Part shown: in pieces, positions 1 to 11,075 of the stretch | How positions within the stretch are numbered: position 1 is the stretch's first letter | Layout of the letters: each line of letters begins with the position of its first letter | DNA from: Caulochytrium protostelioides | Taxonomy: Eukaryota; Chytridiomycota; Caulochytriomycetes; Caulochytriales; Caulochytriaceae | Assembly (NCBI GenBank): GCA_003615045.1 | Contig: ML014128.1 | Span: forward strand, 1-64,000 | DNA length: 64,000 nucleotides | Direction of reading: 5' to 3' | The notes under the pieces: model-generated | What the model was told of the DNA's origin: nothing | Seen by the model: the letters and a program-made list of their open reading frames with translations, nothing else | Database searches by the model: none | Position numbers and translations under genes: made by a program

Positions 1-756
1 CCACGGCTGTGGCCAAGCATGGCGTGGGCGGATGCCCTCCTCGCATCGACCGCATGAACCTTGGTGGTGAGGGCGGCTCCACGGACCCATGATGGCCATT
101 TGGATGGCGATCATGCCATGAAGCGACCGTAACAACCCCGTTGGCGGCAGATGCTTTTTCATGGAAAGTGTACTGAACGCTTGAATCAGCGTCGGTGGCA
201 ATCACCGTGGCGGATGCGATTACCGATGAGGCATGCGGCTCGCTGGGCGTCATCCGCTGGACGCTTCCAGATGCAGAAGGCCTGATGCAGCGAAACGCTG
301 GGATTGTGTGATGGCCGGGATAGCGACTGTCTGGACGGCCGCGTGGTCCACGCCGCGCTAGCGCTCGAAAGGCGGAGATGAAGATGGATCTGGCGGGCGT
401 CATCGGCTTTTGACCATTCCGGCTGGGGACCGCCGACCTTTCGCGTCTGGGGTTGTCGTGCCGGTCTTGTGGCGCCGCCCCAAGGTCGTTCTGTGGCTGA
501 GCGGGCCGCGCCGGTGTGTGGGGACCACACCGGACGCCGCGTTGATCGCTCACCATAATGGTAACCATAAACCACTCGCGTGCCATCTCCGCGCCAACAA
601 AATTTCCGAAGAGTCTCTTACTTGCTTTTTTTTCGTGTGTTCCCATCGACTTCCTGGACACGTGTGATCTTCCGATCTGACAGCATCCTTCTCCCTGTCG
701 TGCGCATCCTCCGCACAGTGTGCTCCTTCCCGGTCTCTTTTCTTCACGCTTCTCCA
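1..756. other. 5' spacer before the epsilon-COP gene
   Basis: No coding signal was recognised. Open frames here (for example 186-575 minus) are composition-driven and show no family motif. The last 150 bases before 757 are pyrimidine-rich and probably form the leader and promoter of the epsilon-COP gene. Confidence 0.5.
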
Positions 757-1918
757 ATGAGTGACGACCGCATCGAAAGCGCCGTATTGCGCGTCCGTAA
801 TCGCCTAGCTACAGGCGGTTATGGAGCTTGTGCCGAGCTTGCCGCCGCGACCCTGAGTCATGCGCCGGCAGAGGCGACGGCGACGGCCTCCGCCACGGCT
901 GCGCTCCGAACGGCGCAGATCCAGGCGGCCATTGGTGCCGGAGCCGACGCCGTGCTCCGTGTGGCGCATGAACGCGTGGACGCGGCCGCAGTGGGACCCG
1001 ACGCCGCGGCCGCGCTGACCGCCTGGCGTGCTGTCGCACAAGTCCTGGCTGATACGCCGGTGACCGCCTCACTACCCAGTCTGGACTCCGCCGCTTCCGT
1101 TCCTGCTGCAGCTGCTGCAGCGTGGGCGACGGTGGCATATCTTCAGGGCGACGAAGCGGCGGCCTGGACACTGGCCCACGCGCATCCGAAGCACCTCGAA
1201 TGGTAGGTCACACCGACATGTGCACGTACATGCATCTTTCGCCCACGATAGGGCGCAGCGGTCCCAATGTTGGCGAGTTGAGGCTGGAGGCTGACCGCTT
1301 TTTTTCGTTTTATGCGTTGCGTGTTCTTTCCGTTCTGGTTCGATTGCCCCGGGGGTTAGTGTTTCCATCGCGATTCATCTTCTGCTACTGAGAAACCGTC
1401 TGGACCGGGCGACGGCATTGGTCGATGCGTCCCGGTCCCTCTTTGACGATGCGACCGCCGCGCAGCTGTTTGAGACGTGGACCCAGCTGGTGGCAGGCCG
1501 TCGTGAAACTCTTCGAGACGCATCATATGTGTACGATGAGCTGGTGGCAAGCAACGTGGCGTCTCCGAAGCTGCTGACCGGCAAGGCGCTGTGCCGGTTG
1601 CTTGCAGGCGACCGAATGGCGGCTGCATCCATTCTGCGTGATGCTCGCCGGGAGCTGATGGGTCCCTCGATGGCTGCTCGTGAAGAAGCGGATCTGTTGG
1701 CCAACGCTGCGGCTGTGGCGCTGATTGCCGGCCATCCCGATGCCGAAACGTTGGAAGCGGAGGGCCAACGCGTTGTTCCTGACGAAGCAAGCGCGCTGCA
1801 GTATGAGCAGATGCTGCGACAGCGAGAGCCAACGCACCCTTACATCGCCGACTTGGATGCCAAGTCGAATGCATTCGATCGTCTTGCTGATCGTTTTGCG
1901 GCCGCCATTCCAGTCTAG
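757..1918 (+). CDS. SEC28: Coatomer subunit epsilon (epsilon-COP), two exons
   Basis: Epsilon subunit of the COPI coat, which stabilises alpha-COP and acts in Golgi-to-ER and intra-Golgi vesicle traffic. Exons are 757-1202 and 1360-1918, with a 157 bp intron (donor GTAGGT, acceptor TTAG). The junction rebuilds a Cys codon and gives LEC-VSIAIHLLLRNRLDRA, which lines up with LECSAMTVQILLKLDRLDLA of animal epsilon-COP. The 334-residue product has the TPR-like helical repeats of the family and the closing motif FDRLADRFAAA (FDRL in homologues). The ATG at 757 is the first in frame and gives the usual N-terminus and a length near the family norm of about 300. The first exon is Ala-rich. Identification rests on remembered family sequence. 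Confidence 0.9.
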
Positions 1919-2396
1919 GGTGGCTCGACGCATTCCATATGAGTATTGGCTCGGAAAGAGTGACTCGTTAAGCAATTTCTATCTTTTCCCATTTGAGTCA
2001 TACTGACCTAAAAGCTTTTAGCAGGCTGCGCTACTCAAGTGCTGACCCCGCGACGCCCAACGGCAGGTTTGAGATTTCCGCCCTCACGGCCGCGTCGCCC
2101 GGTTCTTTTCGACGGCGAGATCACGGCGACACGTTGACGTCCAGCGTCGGGGCGATCGTCCGCTGAGCATCGCGCCACCTTGACGTCTGGCGACGTGACC
2201 TCAACGAGTGGTGCCCGACGGGATCCCGCAGACACTCTGATGACAAGTGGGGAATGATGCAGAGGCGAGAGACTAAAGCTTATTCCTCCGCCTCAGTGCC
2301 CCCGTCGATCTGAAAAGTATAAAAGGGGGACCATTTCCATGCAGACCCCCAGAGGACGTTCCCTCTTGATGCAGACTCTCCCATGATAGCACCCAC
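1919..2396. other. Spacer with a TATA-like box at 2318-2325
   Basis: No gene was recognised. A TATAAAAG sequence on the plus strand at 2318-2325 lies about 75 bases before the first ATG (2397) of the open frame that enters the Fanzor-like relic, so it could drive a transcript into that element. This is inference from spacing only. Confidence 0.35.
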
Positions 2397-3322
2397 ATGG
2401 CAATTAACCTATTATTAACTCATTGCATGGGGATGCAGCGTCGGATCTGCGGCTGGAAGCCGCGTTGGGACTCGCCCGCTGTCACGCGGTCGCCGCTCGT
2501 GGAGCAGATGGTGGCTGCGCACTGCCACGTGTTGGGCATCGCGGTGGACAAACAAGCGCCGAGTCGCTGGCTAAAAAGCAAGGGCACCTTGCCCCGCCTC
2601 GTGCGTCACGTTTCTCGTCTGGTGATACCCGGAGGCCGCGAAGCAGTGGGCCGTCAACGTCATGCCGGTGGCCCAGAGGGGCGTCCAATTCATCACGGTC
2701 TCCTGACCGAGCTCAAGCGGGTGGCCTGCAACGAGAAGGCCCTCCAGGTCATGACCCTGATAGAACAGTGGGCGGCCACCCTGGCGTTCCGCAAGCTGGA
2801 GGGCAAGGGCCACACGTTCACTGGCACCGTCGACAGGATCGGCATGTGCGTCCTCAGGAGTAGGGCGAGCGCTCGCTCGACCGCGCCGACGCGGGTCAAC
2901 CCGCCCCGCAATGCTCGCGCGGGCGCTTCCCCGGCCGCGCCGACGCCCGCCGCCCCGGTCCGCACAACCCGGGTGTACGCCCAGACGAATGTGGTCCTGC
3001 AACCCGGTCAACGCCGGCGCCAGGGAATCGTGGTTCGAGGGTTTGCTGAAGTATAAAGCCACCAACGGCAATGAATCCACCTACAGCAAGTTGGTGCACC
3101 GCGACCTCCATGCCGCGTTGACCATCCGACGCTGCCTGGCCTTACCCGCCAGACCGATAGCGCTGGGCCGCCACCCAGAGCCAACCAGGTTGTGGCCCGT
3201 GCTCCGCAAAGTCATCCAACACTGAACCGAATGCGCGTCTGCTTCGGGGAAGACCCCTAGGGGGCACCACAAGATTGGTGTGCACATTGGATCAATATAT
3301 GGACGACCGCGTTTAATTCAAT
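2397..3322 (+). pseudogene. Decayed Fanzor/TnpB-like nuclease remnant, copy 1
   Basis: A dispersed repeat shared with 36405-37300 on the other strand. The similarity covers about 800 bp (roughly 2480-3322), both protein-like and as DNA, and ends just after a shared CGACCGCGT. The C-terminal reading contains KLVHRDLHAALTIRRCL followed by ARPIALGRHPEP. This resembles the RuvC-III end of Fanzor/TnpB proteins (H/N-RD-x-NAA-x-NIRRCL, then RP). Just before it, VLQPGQRRRQGIV and GLLKYKA resemble the family's zinc-finger region, but the CxxC cysteines are not recognisable. The best reading changes frame within the element, and no N-terminal half or RuvC-I motif is visible. It is most likely a broken, truncated copy. 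The family call is tentative because it rests on one short motif block; that it is a repeat is certain. Confidence 0.5.
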
Positions 3323-4293
3323 CACTTAAACTCATTCCCCCCGTGAGGGGGAAGACGAGGGGAGGGCATATGGCTGACCATCTTTGATTTATCTGAAGGG
3401 CATGGCTATCCATGTCCATGGCGGGCCGGTCACCGTGTAGGAGGGTTATTTACCCTGTAGATGGGTTAATTAAATTATACTTTTGTACGCGGCCATAGAT
3501 TCGATACAAGGTCCCCCGATAGTTAGTCTGAAATGACTGAGCGGTAGTCCATTCTCCGATGTCAGATTTGACTGACCCTTTTAAATTGAATCCCGTGATA
3601 GCCAGGCAGATTTTATGCCGATCTAGGAAACGAATATAAGAGGTCAAGCCTTTTCAGCAGCGCCATAAACAAGTTTATTGTTAATTATAAGTTTGCACAT
3701 CAGGATGCGAACTGTGAGCTGACTGAGGGGCAACCGATGGCGATGCGCTGATTGCCTCCTTGCGGCAGATCGTGATGGCTGGTAGAATGGCATCGCTGTC
3801 CTTGTGGGCGGGACTTACCCTGTTGATGGGGGAGCCAAATAAAGGCTTTGATTTCATTTGTTTTGTTTAAGAATATGCACGCGTGTGTTGCACGTGCCAT
3901 GAATAGGCCTCATGTGGCCACCTAGACCTACATGGGCACAGGTTTTAAAAAGTGACTAATGGCACTGTGGGTCGTGAAATCTAAAATCTGGAGACGTTGG
4001 TCTATATAACGACAATGCGACGCTTCGCCATGTTCTCGCAGATCTGATATCCCTGCATTTCCTCTCAGTTTTTACAAACGACCATCGGATCAATATATCT
4101 GTCAGTGCATCTGTTTCCCCACTCCTGTTCATATTGTCGTCTTTTCGTGCACTACGATCCATCTCCATTCTCCTTCCCCATCAAGCAACGGCTACTCTCT
4201 TGAGCCGTCCACAGATGCCGCTAAACACTTGACTTCAGAGTACTCGTAGTTGTTTTAGTCATTTTCAAAGGACGCTCGCCACAAGCCACCACC
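3323..4293. promoter_or_regulatory. AT-richer promoter region of the first DUF1996 gene
   Basis: About 1 kb, clearly lower in GC than the rest of the window, with no gene recognised. TATATAA at 4003-4009 lies about 290 bases before the ATG at 4294, and a second AT run (CAATATATC) sits near 4090. Either could be the core promoter. Confidence 0.4.
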
Positions 4294-5970
4294 ATGTTGG
4301 CCTCTGCGCTGATCAGCTTGCTGATCATGGGCCGCCAGGCCCAAGCCTATTTCGTACTTGGGCAAACGCCCATGTCAACACAGCGGATTGATCCCATCGT
4401 GAATCCTGGCAAGGAAGCCTCACATGTGCATTCGTTTGCAGGCGTCAACACGGTCCAGATGACGACGTCGCTCGAAACATTGGAAGGCGCCGATTGCACC
4501 GGCTCTGGTATCCAGGTGGACAAGTCGGCTTACTGGGCGCCGACGCTGTATGCGTTCGATCCCGCCAAGGCCGAGTTCACCCGCCTCAAGAACACCTTCA
4601 CCAACACGTACTATTTCAACCGAAACGGCAAGAGCACCAAGGAGATCGAAGCGTATCCAAAGGGGATCCGTTTTCTGTCGGGCAACGCCATGGCGACCGA
4701 CTTCGACAGTGAGACCGTGGAACAAATCACATTCGTGTGCCTTCGAGGAAGCTCGCCCGGCTTCGAGTCCAAAACCCTTCCTGCTGACTTTACGACATGT
4801 GATTACGGCCTGCGCCTGCAGATCCACCTGAAAACCTGCTATGACGGTAAGCCGCTTGACATGAGTGCAAGCGACCACTCTGCCCATCTGGCGTGGGCCG
4901 GCTCCGGGAACACCGGTGATTGCGATCCCGATCATCCCGTCCGTCTTCCCAGCCAGTTCCACGAGTGGGTCTATGAAGTGAACAAGGTCGCGCCGGGCTC
5001 GCAGCTCGTCTTGGCCAACGGCGACACGGTCGGGTATACCTTCCACGTCGACTTCATCTCTGGCTGGGACACCGATGTGCTGAAGAAAGCGATGAACGAC
5101 CCGTCATGCGATGAAGCCGCCTTCAGTCCGGCCAAATGCGCGCCCCTCTCATCGCACATTCAGGACGACAAAATCAAATCAGAATGCCCCAAGCAGGTAA
5201 AGCTCTCGGTGACGGAAGAGATTGACGGCCCCTTGAAGGCCCTGCCAGGATGCAACAGAATCTTTAACGGACCCCATGTCGGCAAAGACAAGCCCAATGC
5301 CTGTGCCAGCCCTGTCCCTGCCGGCGTCTATGCTGAAAACCTGTACCCTGACCCCATCAATGGTCCGTTCAAGCCCCTCCCGCAGCATGCTCAGGCTCCG
5401 CCCGCAACCGCTGGGGCTGCAGCGGTCCCATCTGTCGCCCCGGGTGCCTCAACCGCGGCGTCTGCAGCGTCTGCGGCGGTCTCATCTGTCGCCACGGGAA
5501 CCTCAACCGCCGCGGCTGCGTCGGTCTCTTCTGTCGCCAATGGAACCTCGACCGCGGGGGCGGTCACGACTTCGGCTGCCGCTGCCGCTGCTGTAGAAAC
5601 CTCGGTCGCCCAGGCGGCAACGAGCACGGCGACCGCAAAGCAAACCTCGACAACGACTTCAGGCAGTTTTCCAGCGACGACGGGAGTGCCTGAATCATCG
5701 GGGTCTGATGGTCCTCCGAACGGTGCTCCGAACTCTGCTGTTCCTGCCGACAACGCGGCAGTCGATTCATCGCCGTCTCGCTCTTCGAACGGCAAAGCTA
5801 CAGCTGACACCAAAAGTCACGATGTGGTAACTGGTGCTAGCAACTCATATGCCGTCTCCCGGACAGCCACTTCATCTAAGTCGACGTCATCTAAGTGCTT
5901 GTCGCCAACCTCTCACGTGCCTGCCAACTTGATGCACCGACGTCACAAGAAAGTCTCCCAGACGGTGTAA
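4294..5970 (+). CDS. Secreted DUF1996-domain protein with Ser/Ala/Thr-rich tail
   Basis: Single-exon gene of 558 residues starting in a strong context (ccaccATGt). Residues 1-18 form a signal peptide (hydrophobic MLASALISLLIM, cleavage near AQA-YF). Residues about 19-340 are a DUF1996 domain, a family common in fungal secreted proteins and of unknown function. Typical features are RIDPIVNPGKEASHVHSFAG, SAYWAPTLY, YPKGIRFLSG, DMSASDHSAHLAW, FHEWVYEV and VGYTFHVDF, plus conserved cysteines. Residues about 350-540 are Ala/Ser/Thr-rich with imperfect repeats of an SSVATGTSTAA-type unit, as in O-glycosylated wall or stalk regions. No C-terminal GPI anchor signal is clear. A paralogue lies at 35021-36205 and lacks the long tail. 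The product is probably extracellular or wall-bound. Confidence 0.85.
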   Translation: MLASALISLLIMGRQAQAYFVLGQTPMSTQRIDPIVNPGKEASHVHSFAGVNTVQMTTSLETLEGADCTGSGIQVDKSAYWAPTLYAFDPAKAEFTRLKNTFTNTYYFNRNGKSTKEIEAYPKGIRFLSGNAMATDFDSETVEQITFVCLRGSSPGFESKTLPADFTTCDYGLRLQIHLKTCYDGKPLDMSASDHSAHLAWAGSGNTGDCDPDHPVRLPSQFHEWVYEVNKVAPGSQLVLANGDTVGYTFHVDFISGWDTDVLKKAMNDPSCDEAAFSPAKCAPLSSHIQDDKIKSECPKQVKLSVTEEIDGPLKALPGCNRIFNGPHVGKDKPNACASPVPAGVYAENLYPDPINGPFKPLPQHAQAPPATAGAAAVPSVAPGASTAASAASAAVSSVATGTSTAAAASVSSVANGTSTAGAVTTSAAAAAAVETSVAQAATSTATAKQTSTTTSGSFPATTGVPESSGSDGPPNGAPNSAVPADNAAVDSSPSRSSNGKATADTKSHDVVTGASNSYAVSRTATSSKSTSSKCLSPTSHVPANLMHRRHKKVSQTV

Positions 5971-6392
5971 TTTATTTCTCATGGATTTATTTGTATTTGT
6001 ATTTGTATTATAGAAGTTTGATTTTCACGTCTCTGACTGCGATTACGCTGTCGTTAACGGTGTTTACCCCATACCGTCTTATAATTTTCCATACCGTATA
6101 AAAGTGTCGAGACATACGAGCCGAGCCATGGAAACATTGGAAGCTTCATGTTGCTAGAGCCGAAGATTCGAGCTGAAGATTCGGGCTACAGACGCCATGC
6201 TTCACACCCATCCAGACTCTTGGGCTGCGTGGTCTGAAACTTTTACCCATCCAGCTCAATGACAAACTGTCAGCCGACCCCTCCCGGTAATCAAGCAGAG
6301 GATGGTGGGCTTCACGTTGGGTTATAAAATTCTGTATGGTCATATCATATCATAGATCGCAATGACGATGAAGCGAGATGGTCGAAACGAAC
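5971..6392. other. AT-rich tail-to-tail spacer (DUF1996 / GAPDH 3' ends)
   Basis: Spacer between the converging DUF1996 and GAPDH genes. It starts with TTTGTATTTGTATTTGTATT-type AT-rich sequence near 5990, suitable for 3' end formation on the plus strand. No gene was seen. Confidence 0.5.
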
Positions 6393-7571
<1,179 letters not shown>

Positions 7572-7788
7572 TCAATTGAAAGAGAAAAATTAACAACAAA
7601 AAAGAATAGCTCAAAGCAGTGAGAGTGAAGCGCGTGGTTAATGCAGAGAATCCTGGCCAAGCCGAGTCGTCTTTTTTCCAGAATGCTGTATCCGCAGGCG
7701 ACGATGCGACCGTGCATGAAGCGCCATTACGTCGCCAGGCCCGAACGGTCGTAGCGGCGTGAACGCCTGCATCTCCGGTGCGCATCGG

Positions 7789-7796
7789 CTTTTATA
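7789..7796 (-). promoter_or_regulatory. TATA box candidate for GAPDH
   Basis: TATAAAAG on the minus strand, about 225 bases upstream of the GAPDH ATG at 7566. It is the only strong TATA in the spacer near a highly expressed gene. The leader between them contains several upstream ATGs, so a leader intron or a closer start site is possible. Confidence 0.45.
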
Positions 7797-9074
7797 GGGG
7801 TCGTAGGGCCGAACGCAGGACCCCCGTGTCGCGGACGCGTTGCGTTGGGTCGCGTCCTGCCGCCCTCGCGTCTGCCTTCGACGTCGATGCACCCGCGAAG
7901 CGGCCGTCCCTCGCCAGGTGCGGCTTAGCGGCATGCACCATGCATCCGGCGGGAGAGCGGCTCGCGGCTCGCTTCGCACCGCCGCGGCCATGCCATGCCT
8001 CACGCTTTGGGGTGGCGACATCCAGCGAAGAAATAAGAAAACAAACAAAAGAAAAGGAAAGGAAAACACCTCAACGCGTTGGTGCATTTCGCCGCGGTAG
8101 GGCACGGCGTGCGCGACGTGTTCGGCGCGTTCCCGAGAGGCCCGTGGGGTGGGAAGGGAGCCTAGGACCCGGGAGGCCGGGTCGGACGCGCGGGTGGCCC
8201 ACGAAGGCTCGGCGAGCCGGGTGTCGCGGGTGTGCGCGGCTCTGTCGACCGATCGACATCGAACCCTTCCACCGGACACGCCCTGTCCCTGACGGCCCTC
8301 TCCGGGCTCGGCTCGGCCTGGTCCTGCACGGCTGGGTCGGGGTGGGGAGCCGCCGCCGCCGCTCCACGGGCGCCGTGGGCATGACGGCGGCCACGCAACC
8401 AGGTCCTCCTTCCCTACCGAGGGCCGTCCGTATGCCATGGCGACAGGGCAACGCCAGACCGGAGACCCCGCGATAATGAGGTCACTCGCGGCGAGTCATC
8501 CCATCCATCCCGCCACGCTCCGCCTCGCGTCGCCCCGCGGACGTTTGGCCGGGTTCGTCAGGCCCCACAAGAGCTCGACGGAACCACGCGTCCGGGCCAA
8601 CACCAGGGATGGTCCTGGCCCGTGACCTCAGGGCGAACCCTCCGTACCGTGTCGTTGCAAGCCGCGCGTATCCGTCGAGGCACGGCGGCCGATCGATCGG
8701 AGCGCTTCCCCGCACCCGTGGACCCCAGCGCCAGCGCCACGCGACGGCACGCGTCCTTCCACCGACGGGAGCCGTACCGTACCCGAGCGATGCGACCGCG
8801 AGATCGCAGGGGCAGGCCCCGGCAATGCAAGGCCGCATGCGGCGCATCGGGAGCATCCCCTCCTGGCGGGGATCCACGAGGGATCCATCGATCCGCGGGA
8901 CCGCCTTCGGATGCGTTCCGGCGTCCGAGCCCCAGCGATCAAGCGGCCGGAACGGCCACGCGGCGTGGCGCAGCCATCGTCGGGCGAGCCCAGGCCACGA
9001 CGCGACGGACCACAGAGCGCCAGGACGCGTCCCCGGGTCATCCTTCTTGCTGGGTTCCTCCCCCCGGCGGGGGC
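7797..9074. other. GC-rich spacer between GAPDH and MOB4
   Basis: About 1.3 kb of GC-rich sequence with many overlapping open frames on both strands, all Arg/Pro/Ala-rich and without family motifs. No RNA gene or repeat was recognised. Confidence 0.4.
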
Positions 9075-10235
9075 TTAGCCCGCGACATCGGGCGTCGCGA
9101 GGCCCGCGCGGTCTGCCGCGTCCACGGTCCGGATGACGGTGGCCGTCCGTTGCAGAGCGGCATCCGGCGCGGCCTCGCCATCGTGCGAATCGGCTCCGTC
9201 CGCCTCGGGCGACGGCGTGGTGGCCGCCGCATCAATCCGCAGATCCCGGCCCGTCTCGGCCTTGATCTCAGCCTCAGCCTCAGCATCGGCCGTGCCATCG
9301 GCCTGGGCCTGGGGGTGAGCGCGGGCGGCGGTCCCGGCCTCGATCTCGGTCAGGACCGGCACGTCGGCGTCGCCTCGTGGATCCCCGCCTGTCAGGGCCG
9401 CTTGCGGCCTGGTTGACGATGGCTCAGTCGATGCGGAGGCCGCGGCCGATGCGGCGACCGGCGCTGCCAGCGAAGCAGGCCCTGAGGCCGAGGGCATTAA
9501 AGCCGAGGGCGGCGACAAGGCGGACGACGACGATGACGATGATGAGGACGCCGGCGACGAGGACGACGAGGTCGCAGCGTGGGCGCCGCTCGTCCGGAGA
9601 GGGATCTCGTCGAAGATGAGCTTGTCCGGCACGAGATTGTACGCGTGGTTGCAGAGATAGACGAAGCGCGTGTACAGGAAGGTTTCGTCCTCGAACGCGC
9701 CAAAGACGTCGCGGTGGTGGAACCAGGTGTGCGCAAAAATGCGGTAGAGCCGTCGCGCGATGTTCTGGAGTTGTTTCATGGAGGCGGGCGCGATGGCGAC
9801 GCGGCTGGGAAACAGCTTCGGGCTGTTGAGCAGCTCGGTCGCCGAGTCAAGGGTGTGAACGATATAGTCGATGGCGGGACAGGACTGCGGCGACGTGTGC
9901 GCGGCACAGAGGTAGAGCCATTCGAGCGCCTTCATGTCCGGGCACGTATCGCGGCGACAGACGCCGGAGAGCCGGATGACCAGGCCGGTCAGCTGGCGGC
10001 AGACGATGCGCAGGTGCTCGAACTGCCACGCCTCGGGGTCCTGGTCGGCGGGCCGCTCCACGAGGGCGCGGACATCGGTGGGATCGACGCGGATCAGGGC
10101 ATCGATGTGCTCCTGCGCCGCAAAGATCGATGTGCGGTCGTGAAAGGGCCGTGCGGGCCACGCGCACCACGCGCTGGCTGGCACGCCCGGTGGGTTGCGG
10201 CACGCCGCCCTGGCCGTCGCCGTCGCCGTCGCCAT
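9075..10235 (-). CDS. MOB4: MOB4/phocein family protein
   Basis: MOB-family adaptor, closest to MOB4/phocein, which works in the STRIPAK phosphatase-kinase complex. The N-terminal CRNPPGVPASAWCAWP matches the phocein start (RRNRPGTKAQDFYNWP). The core follows with WQFEHLRIVCRQLTGL, LYLCAAHTSPQSCPAIDYI, SPKLFPSRVAI and RRLYRIFAHTWFHHRDVF. The four MOB zinc ligands are present: Cys about 93 and 98 (CRRDTC), and His about 168 and 173 (HTWFH). The start is the ATG at 10235, the first in frame and correctly placed against phocein. The product is 386 residues against about 225 in animals. The excess is a C-terminal Ser/Ala/Glu-rich tail from about residue 220 with no recognised domain. Confidence 0.9.
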   Translation of the reverse strand: MATATATARAACRNPPGVPASAWCAWPARPFHDRTSIFAAQEHIDALIRVDPTDVRALVERPADQDPEAWQFEHLRIVCRQLTGLVIRLSGVCRRDTCPDMKALEWLYLCAAHTSPQSCPAIDYIVHTLDSATELLNSPKLFPSRVAIAPASMKQLQNIARRLYRIFAHTWFHHRDVFGAFEDETFLYTRFVYLCNHAYNLVPDKLIFDEIPLRTSGAHAATSSSSSPASSSSSSSSSALSPPSALMPSASGPASLAAPVAASAAASASTEPSSTRPQAALTGGDPRGDADVPVLTEIEAGTAARAHPQAQADGTADAEAEAEIKAETGRDLRIDAAATTPSPEADGADSHDGEAAPDAALQRTATVIRTVDAADRAGLATPDVAG

Positions 10236-11075
10236 GGCAGAGAACTCGGGAGTGGTGATCGCGGCGAGAAGCGGACCGCAATGGTAGCGCGACAGTGGCG
10301 TCCGTCTCGACCTTTCTAGCCCTTCGAGCCCATTCTCCGATTCGCGGATCGCCGCCCCGACCCACGCGGCTACACCCGACAGCCGACGCTGGAGCCCCAC
10401 GCACGGAGCGCCATACCTCGGAATGAGGATCGTCACGCGCCATCAAACGCCGCGCGTGAACAGGTCGGACGCAGGAAAGGCGGGCGACGGCCGCGGCGAT
10501 GGCCATCGAGCTCAGCCATCGCCGCGTGGACGCCTTGGCCCGGTCGCGGATGGGCACGTGCCGCCGGCACCGCTCGCATCGGGGTGGCCCCCGGGCCACG
10601 GGCGCTGGGCGGCCACACCACACCGCTGGCTGGCGACCTCCGCGCCCTCCACGTCGGACCTCCGCGCGCACCGACGACGGATCGGCGCAGCGGCGGGTTG
10701 CCCACGGCACGCGTGGCGCAGCACGGAGCGACGCGTCGCGCAGGGAGGGACGTATCGACGGGCGCGACCACCAGGCTCCGCTAGCTGCCCTCGGCAGGGT
10801 TCCCGCGCGCATTCGATGATAGGCGCCTGCCCGTTGTCTGTCATCAAATCATAATCAGATCATAAATAGCGAACCAGCGAGCAGTAGAGGGCTAGGGAAA
10901 GAACAAACCCCCGCCGGACAGAGAGGGAAGGAGAGACGGCGAGACGGCGAAAGAGCCAGAGGGATGCGTCGGGCTAGGGAAGGAATGGGAGGGAAGGACA
11001 GAACTCTAAAACAAAACAGGCGAAGGGGGGGAAATAGCAAGAAGCCCAGCAACCCACGTCGGGTGGACACCGGCA
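10236..11075. other. Spacer between MOB4 and PRMT1
   Basis: About 840 bp: the MOB4 upstream region and the PRMT1 3' flank. A purine-rich stretch near 10890-11030 reads as C/T-rich on the PRMT1 coding strand. No gene was recognised. Confidence 0.4.

Noticed and set aside
1203-1359. GGTTCGATT-like sequence in the epsilon-COP intron as a tRNA T-loop
   Set aside because: No acceptor or anticodon arms can be paired around it; the segment is a clean intron.
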